A DNA stretch of 64,000 nt from Alcanivorax sp. (lineage in GTDB: Bacteria > Pseudomonadota > Gammaproteobacteria > Pseudomonadales > Alcanivoracaceae): assembly GCF_017794965.1 (NCBI RefSeq), contig NZ_CP051240.1:186001-250000 (forward strand), in the 5' to 3' direction. The translations under genes and the position numbers were made by a program. The notes beneath the pieces are model-generated. The model had not been told where the DNA came from. It searched no databases and saw only the letters and a program-made list of their open reading frames with translations. This document shows, one piece after another, positions 32,769 to 40,002 of this stretch. How positions within the stretch are numbered: the stretch's first letter is position 1; every line of letters starts with the position of its first letter.

Positions 32769-33731
32769 ATGTCTGTCATGGCATGGCCCTCGGCACCGGC
32801 GGCATCTCCCCTGCTACGGCAATGCGGGGCAGCACTGGGTGACCGGGTCCTGCGACTGCAGGATGAGCCGCTGGCTATTCTCAAAGGGCTCTACCGTCTT
32901 GGCTCACTGGTGGTGACCACCTTCTCTTCCGGCTCGAAAGTGTCGCAGAGCATGCGCTACCCGACCCTCAATGATGGGGAATGGAGCCTGGAATCGGTGG
33001 GTGAGCGCTGTCGTCTGCGTCAGAATTTGCTGGTGGCGCAATGGCACTCGGTGCTGGCGGTGCTGGAGCCCACCGGGTCGTTGCCGGCACGCAGCCTTCT
33101 GTTTCTGGATCGCCATGGTCAGCCTTTGCAGCAAATGGCGGTGGCGCCGGACAGTGGCGGGCTGGCATTTGAGGAGCTGGTCTGTGCCATGTTGCATCCG
33201 GACCAGCAGGCACTGGATCTGCCACGTCCGTGCGGGGTCTCGCTCCGGGGTGTTGGCCATTCCCTCAATGAGATGGAAAGGGTGTGGAGCGGCAGTCGCG
33301 ATGATGACGATTTTGCCAGCCTACTGGCCGGCTACCCCGGCACCCGTTCCAGCTTGTACGCCTCAGTGCGTGACAGCTTTGCCTGCCAGGTACGCCCGGA
33401 AACCCTGCCGGTGGTGCTGGCCGAATCTGCCTGTCAGGATGCGGCGACCACCCTGTGTGTCGGCAATCAGGGGGTGCGACTGTGCATGACCGCGCCCTGG
33501 TCATCTCCCCGCTGGCAGAACAGCCATTGCCACCTGGCCCACAACGGCGCCCTGGTCTCCCTGGATATGTCGAAGATGCATAGCCTGTGGCGGCTGCGCA
33601 AACCCGGAGACGGGCAGGTAGTAACGGCCCTGGAAGCACTGGATGAAAACGGTGATTGGCTTTGGACGCTGTCAGCGGGAGAGGATGAACAACATTGGCG
33701 TGATTTATTGAAGGGGGCGGTGATTCGATAG
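32769..33731 (+). CDS. Divergent HemS/HmuS-like heme-handling protein
   Basis: 320 residues, cytoplasmic. The C-terminal stretch LDMSKMHSLWRLRKPGDGQVVTALEALDENGDWLWTL followed by WRDLLKGAV follows the pattern of the HemS/ChuX ending (...W.V.KPT..G.VTSLE.FD..G.....WR.L). An N-terminal half with RLGSLVVTTFSS and WHSVLAVLEP would be the first of the two repeats. Overall similarity looks low, and the His that ligates heme could not be located with confidence. Its place after Fur-regulated hemP supports a heme role. RBS GGAGG precedes the ATG. Confidence 0.6.
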   Translation: MSVMAWPSAPAASPLLRQCGAALGDRVLRLQDEPLAILKGLYRLGSLVVTTFSSGSKVSQSMRYPTLNDGEWSLESVGERCRLRQNLLVAQWHSVLAVLEPTGSLPARSLLFLDRHGQPLQQMAVAPDSGGLAFEELVCAMLHPDQQALDLPRPCGVSLRGVGHSLNEMERVWSGSRDDDDFASLLAGYPGTRSSLYASVRDSFACQVRPETLPVVLAESACQDAATTLCVGNQGVRLCMTAPWSSPRWQNSHCHLAHNGALVSLDMSKMHSLWRLRKPGDGQVVTALEALDENGDWLWTLSAGEDEQHWRDLLKGAVIR

Positions 33732-33735
33732 TTGT

Positions 33736-33882
33736 GAGCTACGAGCTACGAGCTACGAGCTACGAGCTACGAGCTACGAGCTACGAGCTACGAGCTACGA
33801 GCTACGAGCTACGAGCTACGAGCTACGAGCTACGAGCTACGAGCTACGAGCTACGAGCTACGAGCTACGAGCTACGAGCTAC
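33736..33882. repeat. 21 perfect tandem copies of the heptamer GAGCTAC
   Basis: 147 bases made of 21 uninterrupted identical 7-mers. Because 7 is not a multiple of 3, it reads as a repeating 7-residue peptide in every frame without stops on one strand, so the long open frame through it is an artefact. It is followed by the dispersed element shared with 10.1 and 29.8 kb. Confidence 0.98.
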
Positions 33883-34348
33883 GCTCGATTGGATAGGGAA
33901 ACCAGGAAAAGTTCCCGAGCTTCTGCATTTCTACGAAGCCGCTGTAGGAGCGGTCGTTCGACCGCGATCCGAGCCCAAGCGAGGTAAGGATTCCAGAATC
34001 GCTGTTCGATATGTAGAAGCACCGTTCAGGGCGAACCGAGCTCCAGCGAGGCAAGCGGTGCTGCTGGCCGCCCTGATGTCAGGATGGATATTGCCACCGC
34101 CGTTCGGCCAACATGTTGGCTCTCTTGCAGCTATTAGCAGGCTCCTGACTCGACAGGTCGCTAAGAATAACCTCCCTTCGGTCGCCTCGCTGCGCTCGGT
34201 TCGTCCCCTGGAAGGGAACTCCTACAGCGCCGATCTGAGGTCGGGCTGGCAAGTAAGGGCCGAGCGACGATAAGTGATTTTCGAAAGGCAAAACCGGTTT
34301 TGATCTTCGAAACTCGCAGATTGCGGCACGTCACTCGCCTCAGCGATT
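33883..34348. repeat. Dispersed intergenic element (copy of the 29.9-kb element) and flanking non-coding DNA
   Basis: Contains GCTCGATTGGATAG, ACGAAGCCGCTGTAGGAGC, CGATCCGAGCCCAAGCGAGG and the 34012-34127 block, which matches 30037-30149 closely. Then comes a TTCGAAA pair around AAAACCGGTTTT (34276-34315). No gene recognised. Confidence 0.8.
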
Positions 34349-34663
34349 TTAAAAATGCTCGTCGAACGCCTTCAGCAAGCTAATGATTTCCGTCATATCC
34401 TGCTCCATTTCTTTCAGTGCCTCTTCTGCCATGGGGGCCACATCGCAGCTGCCGGGCAACGGGGCGCCGGCATCCATCATGGCGCGAAACCGTGCCACGA
34501 AAACCCATTGCAGCCACTGGCTGAAGTCCATGGTGTCCGCAAAAAACGGTGTCTGGCTTTCAAAGGCTTTGGGGGCAGGAGGGTGGGTTGCCCAGAGGCC
34601 CTGATTTTCCATTTCGGTTTGCAGGTCATCCAGGATGGCAGCGAGGGCGTTATGTTTTGTCAT
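34349..34663 (-). CDS. YqcC family protein
   Basis: 104 residues, all-helical in appearance. The DUF446/YqcC pattern includes LQTEMENQGLWATHPPAPKAFESQTPFFADTMDFSQWLQWVFVARFRAMMDAGAPLPGSCDVAPMAEE. Function is unknown; in some genomes it accompanies truC. Here it follows the HAD gene by 8 bases on the same strand. Confidence 0.88.
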   Translation of the reverse strand: MTKHNALAAILDDLQTEMENQGLWATHPPAPKAFESQTPFFADTMDFSQWLQWVFVARFRAMMDAGAPLPGSCDVAPMAEEALKEMEQDMTEIISLLKAFDEHF

Positions 34664-34671
34664 CAGGCCGG

Positions 34672-35379
34672 TTACTCATCAAACAGGGGTATCAAATCAG
34701 GGATTTCCTGAAGGTTATGGATGTGGTGGCGGGGTTTTTCGAGTTCATCCGGCCAGTCCAGATCCACCAGGTTGGCCCATACTGCATGCATGCCATGCTC
34801 GCGGGCGGCATGCACGTCTTCCAGCGGATGATCGCCGATATGCACTGCCTGATCGGCGCCGACGCCGGCATCTTTCAGTGCGGCGGCGAACATGTCCGGG
34901 GCCGGCTTGCGCTTGCCGATGGTCTCCGCGGAGTGGTGAAAGGCAAACAGGTCATCAATGCCGATCATTTTCAGATCCGCATTGCCATTGGTCAGCGCGC
35001 CAAGGGTGTAGCTGTCCGCCAGTTGCTCCAGTACCGTCCGGGCACCGGGAAAAAAACTCACCTGATTGCGGGCGCCATGGAATACCTTGAAGGCATCCAG
35101 GGCAATACGGCGGGCTTCGGCTTCGCTGAAACCGTGCTCCATGAAGGCCCGGCTCATGGCGTCCTGGCGCAGGGCGGTGAGATTGTCCAGGTACTGGGGC
35201 TTTTCCTTAAGCAGGGCCGTGCGCACCGCCCGTACCCGCTCCGCGCTCAGGGCTGCTGACGCGTCCGGGTGGTTATTCGCAATCCAGTCACTGCAGGTCT
35301 TCTCCGCATGACGAATCACTTCGTCCACCGGCCACAGGGTGTTATCGAGATCAAAGGTGATCAGCTTGAGTTTGCTCAT
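34672..35379 (-). CDS. HAD-superfamily hydrolase, YigB-like
   Basis: 235 residues from the ATG at 35379, giving MSKLKLITFDLDNTLWPVDEVI (motif I DLDNT). Motif II is YTLGALTNGNAD, and motifs III and IV are KRKPAPDMFAAALKDAGVGADQAVHIGDHPLEDVHAAREHGMHAVW. In pseudomonads this gene ends the dapF-DUF484-xerC-HAD operon; YigB dephosphorylates FMN among other substrates. Here an IS110 element separates it from xerC, so it probably needs another promoter. No clear Shine-Dalgarno was seen at either candidate start. Confidence 0.86.
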   Translation of the reverse strand: MSKLKLITFDLDNTLWPVDEVIRHAEKTCSDWIANNHPDASAALSAERVRAVRTALLKEKPQYLDNLTALRQDAMSRAFMEHGFSEAEARRIALDAFKVFHGARNQVSFFPGARTVLEQLADSYTLGALTNGNADLKMIGIDDLFAFHHSAETIGKRKPAPDMFAAALKDAGVGADQAVHIGDHPLEDVHAAREHGMHAVWANLVDLDWPDELEKPRHHIHNLQEIPDLIPLFDE

Positions 35380-35472
35380 GGGGGTAGTGTAGCGCATGCC
35401 CAGAATTTAGGCCCGGCTATGGCTACAAAGCCGCTGTAGATACCGTCTCTCTCCATACCCTGCAAGCCGTCT

Positions 35473-36456
35473 CTATGCGACTTGTGGGGTATATTTCTTT
35501 TGGTGCTTGATTACCCCATAGGCGATTTGCACCAGCTTGCGCATTGCTGCCACCACAATCACTTTACCTGTCTTCCCCCTGTCTTCCATGCGCCGTCTCA
35601 GTGCCCGGATATCGGGGTTGTGGGTGCATGCTGTGACTGCTGCCATGAACAATTTTCCCCGTACGTTGGCGCGGCCACCTTTGCGGATCTTTGTCGGCTT
35701 TCTGGAGTCGCCGGATTCATTGTGCACCGGCGTAATGCCCAGGAAGGCGGCACATTGCTTGGCTGACCGGAAGTCCCGACTGTGTATTAGCGACAGCAGC
35801 TCTCGGGACATCACATCGCCTACCGCAGTGATGCTCTCCAGCAGTGAGCGGTCCTGTTTCAGTTCAGGATGGCCATCAATGTGGTCATCGATGTCCTTTT
35901 TGAGCTTGCGGATCTCCTCATTCAGTGTCGCGATCATGTCCTGTATAGAGGCAATGACTCGCTCGCTTGACTGGTTGAATTCCGCTTTCTCAAGCCGGTT
36001 TTCTTCCCGCTGACGGTCTTTCTCCAAGGCCTCCAGACGAGCACCAAGCGCTCGTAACTGCCTGATCTCTGGCGCTTCCGGCTGCCATTTATGTAGTCGC
36101 TCATGCTTCTCTTTCACGTAGAGAGCCAGGCACAGCGAGTCGAGCTTGTCTGTCTTGCTTGAGAACCCTTCACTCTTGGCGAAGTCCCTGGTGCGCGCCG
36201 GATTGGCCACATACACCTGCAACCCAGCTTCATGGAGTGCGTAGGTCAGGTTCTCGTGATAAATACAGGTGGCTTCCAGCACCACATGAATCTCGGACGG
36301 CTCAGCACCGGTCTGCTTGAGCAGCCACTGCGCAACCTCGTGCTCCTTCCCGCGCCGATTCTGGAAAACCCGTGTTTTTACCTTCCGGGGATTGGCCTGG
36401 CGCAGCCAAAGTGTATCGAGGCTCTTTTTGCTGACATCAATTCCAACGAAGTGCAT
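35473..36456 (-). CDS. IS110-family DEDD transposase/recombinase
   Basis: 327 residues from the internal ATG at 36456; a frame from 36489 adds 11 residues that would overlap the bridge-RNA region. The RuvC-like N-terminal domain has FVGIDVSKKSLD (Asp7), VVLEATCIYHENL (Glu) and KTDKLDSLCLALY (Asp pair). A long coiled-coil (about residues 125-200) leads to the C-terminal Transposase_20 domain (ITAVGDVMSRELLSLI, ITPVHNESGDSRKPTKIRKGGRANVRGKLFMAAVTA with the candidate catalytic Ser). Length equals that of IS621-type proteins. Apparently intact. Confidence 0.93.
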   Translation of the reverse strand: MHFVGIDVSKKSLDTLWLRQANPRKVKTRVFQNRRGKEHEVAQWLLKQTGAEPSEIHVVLEATCIYHENLTYALHEAGLQVYVANPARTRDFAKSEGFSSKTDKLDSLCLALYVKEKHERLHKWQPEAPEIRQLRALGARLEALEKDRQREENRLEKAEFNQSSERVIASIQDMIATLNEEIRKLKKDIDDHIDGHPELKQDRSLLESITAVGDVMSRELLSLIHSRDFRSAKQCAAFLGITPVHNESGDSRKPTKIRKGGRANVRGKLFMAAVTACTHNPDIRALRRRMEDRGKTGKVIVVAAMRKLVQIAYGVIKHQKKYTPQVA

Positions 36457-36461
36457 CTCTC

Positions 36462-36641
36462 GTGTCTTCCCTTGCTTATACGGCTTCATCCCGCGGAGGG
36501 GAGAGCCCGGATACCGTTCAGATTTAAGAGAATGGGTCGGAGCCAGGATCTACGTCACAGGGTCTATGCCCTCAGGAGCTTGTCAGGCTTTAACCCGACC
36601 CGTGAGTGCTGGTAGCTAATCAGCACTCGTGGAGAGATACA
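36462..36641 (-). ncRNA. Candidate bridge RNA of the IS110 element
   Basis: About 180 nt between the element's left end and the transposase start. Read on the minus strand: an 8-bp stem GAGTGCTG/CAGCACTC (36628-36604) comes first. Then GGGTCGG (36601-36595) pairs with CCGACCC (36540-36534), closing a loop that contains CAAGCTCCT (36582-36574), identical to the left target plus core (36650-36642). Further on, ACGGTATC (36517-36510) is identical to the element's right end (35446-35439). GCAAG (36475-36471) can pair with the left-end CTTGT. Size and order match target-binding then donor-binding loops of IS621 bridge RNA. Confidence 0.75.
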
Positions 36642-36782
36642 AGGAGCTTGCCTGCAAGCGATCCGAGCCTGAGCGAGGTAAGGATTCCAGAGGCGCTGAG
36701 GGGTAGCACTCTCGAGGGGCGAACCTGAGGTGATTGTGGAGCCCTCCTGTGTGACTTGGCATCTGCTGATATGTCATCGCAC

Positions 36783-36994
36783 TATGACAGGTGCGTGTCC
36801 TCGCCGGACGGGCCCAAAGGGGTGTAACGCGACACCCCTCTGGACTCCCCCGCGCCCCGACTCCGTTCGGCCTGCTTCGCAGGCACACTCCGGTACTCGC
36901 CCTGTGACGGACGCAAAAAAGACTCGCTCCGCTCAGACAGGTTTTTTGCTCTGCGCCGTCACAGGGCTGCGTTCCTCGACTCACTCTAACGGGG
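36783..36994. repeat. Structured repeat, copy A
   Basis: About 212 bases, from TATGACAGGTGCGTGTCCTCGCC to ACTCTAACGGGG. Hairpins: AGGGGTGT/ACACCCCT (36818-36839); CCTGC/GCAGG around TTC (near 36870-36883); and a long imperfect stem CCTGTGACGG...CCGTCACAGG (36901-36965) whose inner arms are AAAAAA and TTTTTT. Other copies: 59943, 60354, 62133 and, inverted, 63331. No coding potential is conserved between copies. Confidence 0.88.
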
Positions 36995-37262
36995 ACAATG
37001 CCGTACTGATGGGGTTGGCGTTCTTTTATTGCGCCAACGCTGAGGATTGCTGTAGGCACCATTTGGGGTGCGAATCGAGCGACAGCGAGGAACTGAGATG
37101 CAGCTGGCACCTGTCTTCGTTAGAACCCGTAGGAGCCTGCCTGCAGGCGATCCGAGCCCAAGCGAGGTAAGGATTCCAGAAACGTTATATGTGCTGGCTG
37201 TAGAAGCGCGGCTCGTAACTCGTTACTCCGCTACGATACGTTCCTGCAGTTAAAGGCTGGAG
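36995..37262. repeat. Non-coding repeat mixture before xerC
   Basis: Holds CTGTAGGCACC..., a GTAGGAGCCTGCCTGCAGGCGATCCGAGCCCAAGCGAGGTAAGGATTCCAG copy (37129-37180) of the dispersed element, and a GTTACTCCGCTACG segment near 37221-37235. No gene seen. Confidence 0.6.
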
Positions 37263-38216
37263 TCAGGAAGATTCTTCATCATCCTTGCCGCGACGCTGGG
37301 CTCTGGGATGGGCGCCGTCGTAAACCTGGGCCAGATGCTGGAAGTCCAGATGGGTGTAGACCTGGGTGGTGGCCAGGTCAGCGTGGCCGAGCAGTTCCTG
37401 CACGGCGCGCAGGTCGCCGGAGGATTCCAGCAGGTGGGTGGCAAAGGAGTGTCGCAGCTTGTGAGGGTGCAGGTGATCATCCAGGCCGCGTTTCAGGGCC
37501 TGTTGCTTGAGTCGCTTCTGTACACTGGATGCGGAAAGGCGTGTGCCGTTTTTGCTCAGGAAAACCGCTTTTTCGGTGTTGTCCTTGACGAACAGGGGGC
37601 GGGCCTTGAGCCAGCGTTTGAGGGCGGTCATTGCCGGTTTGCCCATGGGCAGTTGCCGGGTCTTGTTGCCTTTACCGGTGACCAGTAGCTGGGCGGCGGG
37701 CAGATCGATGCAGTCCGTATCCAGGCTGAGGAGTTCGGCCAGACGCAGACCGCAGGCATAGAACAACTCCATGATCGCCTGATCACGGAGGCTCAGCGGG
37801 TCGCCCCGGTCGGTGCCCGCATCCAGAAGTTGCGATACCTGGTCTGCATCCAGCGCCTTGGGCAGGCGCTTGCCGCTCTTGGGGGCGCGCACATCTACCA
37901 CCGGATTATCCTTGGCGATGCCCTCGCGCATCAGGTAGCGGTAAAAAGTACGCAGGGTGGAAAGCAGCCGGGCAATGGTCTTCCCCCCCTTGCCCTGGCG
38001 GTGCAGATTGGCCACCAGTGAGCGAATGTCATGCACGGTAACTCCCGCCCAGTCCCGCTCTCCCAGCACCCGGCGGGCTTCTTTCAGATCACGCTGATAA
38101 TTGCTGACGGTATGCGGCGAAAGGCGCCGCTCAGATTCAAGATAGGTAAGAAATGAATTAATAATTAATAGTGAAGAATTAATAACGTCAGAAGCGTCGT
38201 TCTTTTCACTATTCAT
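37263..38216 (-). CDS. xerC: Tyrosine recombinase XerC
   Basis: 317 residues; resolves chromosome dimers at dif together with XerD. The SAM-like core-binding domain starts at about residue 22 (FLTYLESERRLSPHTVSNYQRDL). Catalytic residues are Arg in YACGLRLAEL, Lys in VTGKGNKTRQLP, His and Arg in HPHKLRHSFATHLL, His in LLGHADLATTQVYTHLDF and its Tyr nucleophile. The first 20 or so residues (MNSEKNDASDVINSSLLIINS) are unusual: they are encoded by an AT-rich heptamer element, and there is no Shine-Dalgarno before the ATG. The C-terminal tail is longer and charged. Confidence 0.94.
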   Translation of the reverse strand: MNSEKNDASDVINSSLLIINSFLTYLESERRLSPHTVSNYQRDLKEARRVLGERDWAGVTVHDIRSLVANLHRQGKGGKTIARLLSTLRTFYRYLMREGIAKDNPVVDVRAPKSGKRLPKALDADQVSQLLDAGTDRGDPLSLRDQAIMELFYACGLRLAELLSLDTDCIDLPAAQLLVTGKGNKTRQLPMGKPAMTALKRWLKARPLFVKDNTEKAVFLSKNGTRLSASSVQKRLKQQALKRGLDDHLHPHKLRHSFATHLLESSGDLRAVQELLGHADLATTQVYTHLDFQHLAQVYDGAHPRAQRRGKDDEESS

Positions 38217-38236
38217 TATTCATTATTCACTATTAA
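38152..38236. repeat. AT-rich heptamer element spanning the DUF484/xerC junction
   Basis: Four 7-mers of CACTATT/CATTATT type (38207-38234) and an inverted, looser array (AATTAATAATTAATAGTGAAGAATTAATAACG in pieces, 38154-38187) flank TCAGAAGCG. The array supplies the xerC start codon, about 20 N-terminal codons of XerC, and the last codons and TAA stop of DUF484. Base composition is far below that of the neighbours. Confidence 0.85.
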
Positions 38237-38948
38237 TTGATTTTTTCGCTGCCTGATGCGGGTACTGGCGCAGCACTTCGTGCAGGCGGCGGCTGAGGAT
38301 CTGGCCGATGTGGGTGATGAACAGCGTGCCCAGAGAGCTACGGAAATGCATGGCACTCTTGCTGCCAATGGCCAGCAGGCCCAAACGGCCCTGAAATTCC
38401 AGCGGGACCATGGCGGCGGAGCGGATGTCGGTGGCGTGCTCCTTGAACAGCGCTTCCATTTCCTCCTGACGCATGGCGCCACAGACGGCCTTGCCGTTAC
38501 GCAGCAGATGGTTCAGCGCCGGCGGCAGCGCGGTGCTGTCCACGCAGCGGATCTGGTTGCGCAGATCGCCCAGGATCGGCACCTCACGGTCGTAGAGCAT
38601 CAATGAAACGCGGTCACTGCGAAAGTCATCGGCCAGGCTGGTGAGCAGGTTGCGGAACAGTTTTTCTGCGCTGCGGGCTTCCAGCAGGCCCAGGGTCAGC
38701 TTGCGGGTCTTGTCGAACAGGTGGTCGTTCTCGCGGGCCACATCCAGCAGGCCGTTGAGGCGATCACGCAGTTCAGTATTGCGCTCGCGCAGGATCGAGG
38801 CCTGACGTTCCAGCAGGGAAACGGCTTCCCCCTTTGAATCGGGCAGCCGTAACAGTTCCAGTAACTCTGGACGCTGTTCGAAAAATTCCGGGTTGTCGCG
38901 CAAATAGGCGGCCACCTGATCGGCGCTTACCGGGCTGTGATCCGTCAT
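38223..38948 (-). CDS. DUF484 family protein (GAF-like)
   Basis: 241 residues. The N-terminal signature is VAAYLRDNPEFFEQRPELLELLRLPDSKGEAVSLLERQASILRERNTELRDRL, containing a coiled-coil. A GAF-like domain follows (EKLFRNLLTSLADDFRSDRVSLMLYD, VPLEFQGRLGLLAIGSKSAMHFRSSLGTLFITHIGQIL). The family invariably sits between dapF and xerC in pseudomonads; its function is not established. The very C terminus (KKSINSE) comes from the heptamer element described separately. Confidence 0.93.
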   Translation of the reverse strand: MTDHSPVSADQVAAYLRDNPEFFEQRPELLELLRLPDSKGEAVSLLERQASILRERNTELRDRLNGLLDVARENDHLFDKTRKLTLGLLEARSAEKLFRNLLTSLADDFRSDRVSLMLYDREVPILGDLRNQIRCVDSTALPPALNHLLRNGKAVCGAMRQEEMEALFKEHATDIRSAAMVPLEFQGRLGLLAIGSKSAMHFRSSLGTLFITHIGQILSRRLHEVLRQYPHQAAKKSINSE

Positions 38949-38986
38949 CTGTCTTTCCTGTGCTGGTGGGATCCGTCTGTGCGGAT

Positions 38987-39835
38987 TCAGTCAGTCTTGA
39001 TCTCAATGCTGCCATCATAGACACGGCTGGCGGGCCCTGTCATCCGAATGCCGCCGGTTCCGGCATATTCAATCTGCAGGCTGCCGCCGGGCAGGTGCAC
39101 GGTGACCTGCTCGTCCAGCCAGCCGCGACGCTGGCCGATTACCACTGCGGCGCAGGCGCCGGAGCCGCAGGCCAGAGTCTCTCCGGCACCGCGTTCGTAG
39201 ACCCGCAGACGGATTTCGCCGCGGCTGACAATTTGCATGAAGCCTACGTTCACCCGTTCCGGGAACTGCTCATGGCTTTCCAGCATCGGGCCTGTGGTTT
39301 CCACCGGCGCGGTATCCACGTTCTCTACCAGCAGGGTGCAGTGGGGGTTGCCCAGCCCCACTGCACCGACTTCCCAGGCCTGGGAGCCGGAGACCAGAAA
39401 ATAGCTGTCGGACTCTGCCTTGGCGGTCATGGGGATCTGTTCGGGAGCCCAAAGCGGTGCGCCCATGTCCACTGTGACCTGGTCGTCTTCAGTGAGGTTC
39501 AGGGTCATCTGTCCGGCAGCAGTCTCTACCCGGATTGACTGCTTATCAGTGAGTCCTTGCTCACGCACAAAGCGAGCGAAACAGCGGGCGCCGTTGCCGC
39601 ATTGGCTGACTTCCGAGCCATCGGCGTTGAGGATGCGATAGCGAAAATCCGCATCGCCGCGGGCCGGCTGTACGATCAGCATCTGGTCAAAGCCCACGCC
39701 GAAGTGGCGACTGCCCAAACGGCGGATTTCGTCTGCCGGGAACGGCAGGCCGTCCTCCGGCAGCGACTGACTGATGCCGTCGATGACCATGAAATCGTTG
39801 CCAAGGCCGTGCATTTTGGTAAAGCGCAGATTCAT
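38987..39835 (-). CDS. dapF: Diaminopimelate epimerase
   Basis: 282 residues; converts LL- to meso-diaminopimelate for lysine and peptidoglycan. The two catalytic cysteines are Cys79 (SQCGNGARCFARF) and the Cys of ETLACGSGACAAVV near residue 225. The N terminus FTKMHGLGNDFMVID is canonical. In related genomes dapF directly follows lysA; here 4.9 kb of other genes intervene, so dapF, DUF484 and xerC may depend on a promoter just upstream of 39835. Confidence 0.97.
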   Translation of the reverse strand: MNLRFTKMHGLGNDFMVIDGISQSLPEDGLPFPADEIRRLGSRHFGVGFDQMLIVQPARGDADFRYRILNADGSEVSQCGNGARCFARFVREQGLTDKQSIRVETAAGQMTLNLTEDDQVTVDMGAPLWAPEQIPMTAKAESDSYFLVSGSQAWEVGAVGLGNPHCTLLVENVDTAPVETTGPMLESHEQFPERVNVGFMQIVSRGEIRLRVYERGAGETLACGSGACAAVVIGQRRGWLDEQVTVHLPGGSLQIEYAGTGGIRMTGPASRVYDGSIEIKTD

Positions 39836-40002
39836 TGCTGCTGTCCGGTACAGGGTAAAAGGTCATTGTACTCCGGCAGGCGTGCGGCGTCAGGGGGGCT
39901 GCCCGGCCCTCTTGTTATTGCCATCTACAGGGGCTGCGTAGCCAGAGGATTATCGTGCAGTTGGGTGTACAATACGCCCCTACATTCTTTCAGGCTGCCA
40001 TC

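Larger units (their letters stand above)
35440..36643 (-). mobile_element. Complete IS110-family insertion sequence (IS621-like), about 1.2 kb
   Basis: Boundaries come from comparing the flanks with intact copies of the repeat it interrupts. Read on the minus strand, the left flank GCAAGCTC, core CT and right flank ACAGCGGCTT rebuild the usual GCTCCTACAGCGGC. The element starts CTTGTATCTCTCC (36643 downward) and ends GACGGTAT before the second CT (35438-35439). There are no terminal inverted repeats and no long target duplication, as expected for IS110. The CT core matches IS621. One transposase gene and a long upstream non-coding end are present. Confidence 0.88.

Noticed and set aside
33736..33882. 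CRISPR array
   Set aside because: The unit is 7 bp with no spacers and no cas genes nearby.
33734..34273. A 179-codon open frame with a seven-residue repeat (TSYELRA)
   Set aside because: It is simply the 21-copy GAGCTAC array and the dispersed element read as codons; no ribosome site, no family, and the same DNA elsewhere is interrupted.
35473..36489. IS110 transposase beginning at 36489
   Set aside because: The ATG at 36456 gives the family-typical start just before the DVSK motif and leaves room for the donor loop of the bridge RNA.
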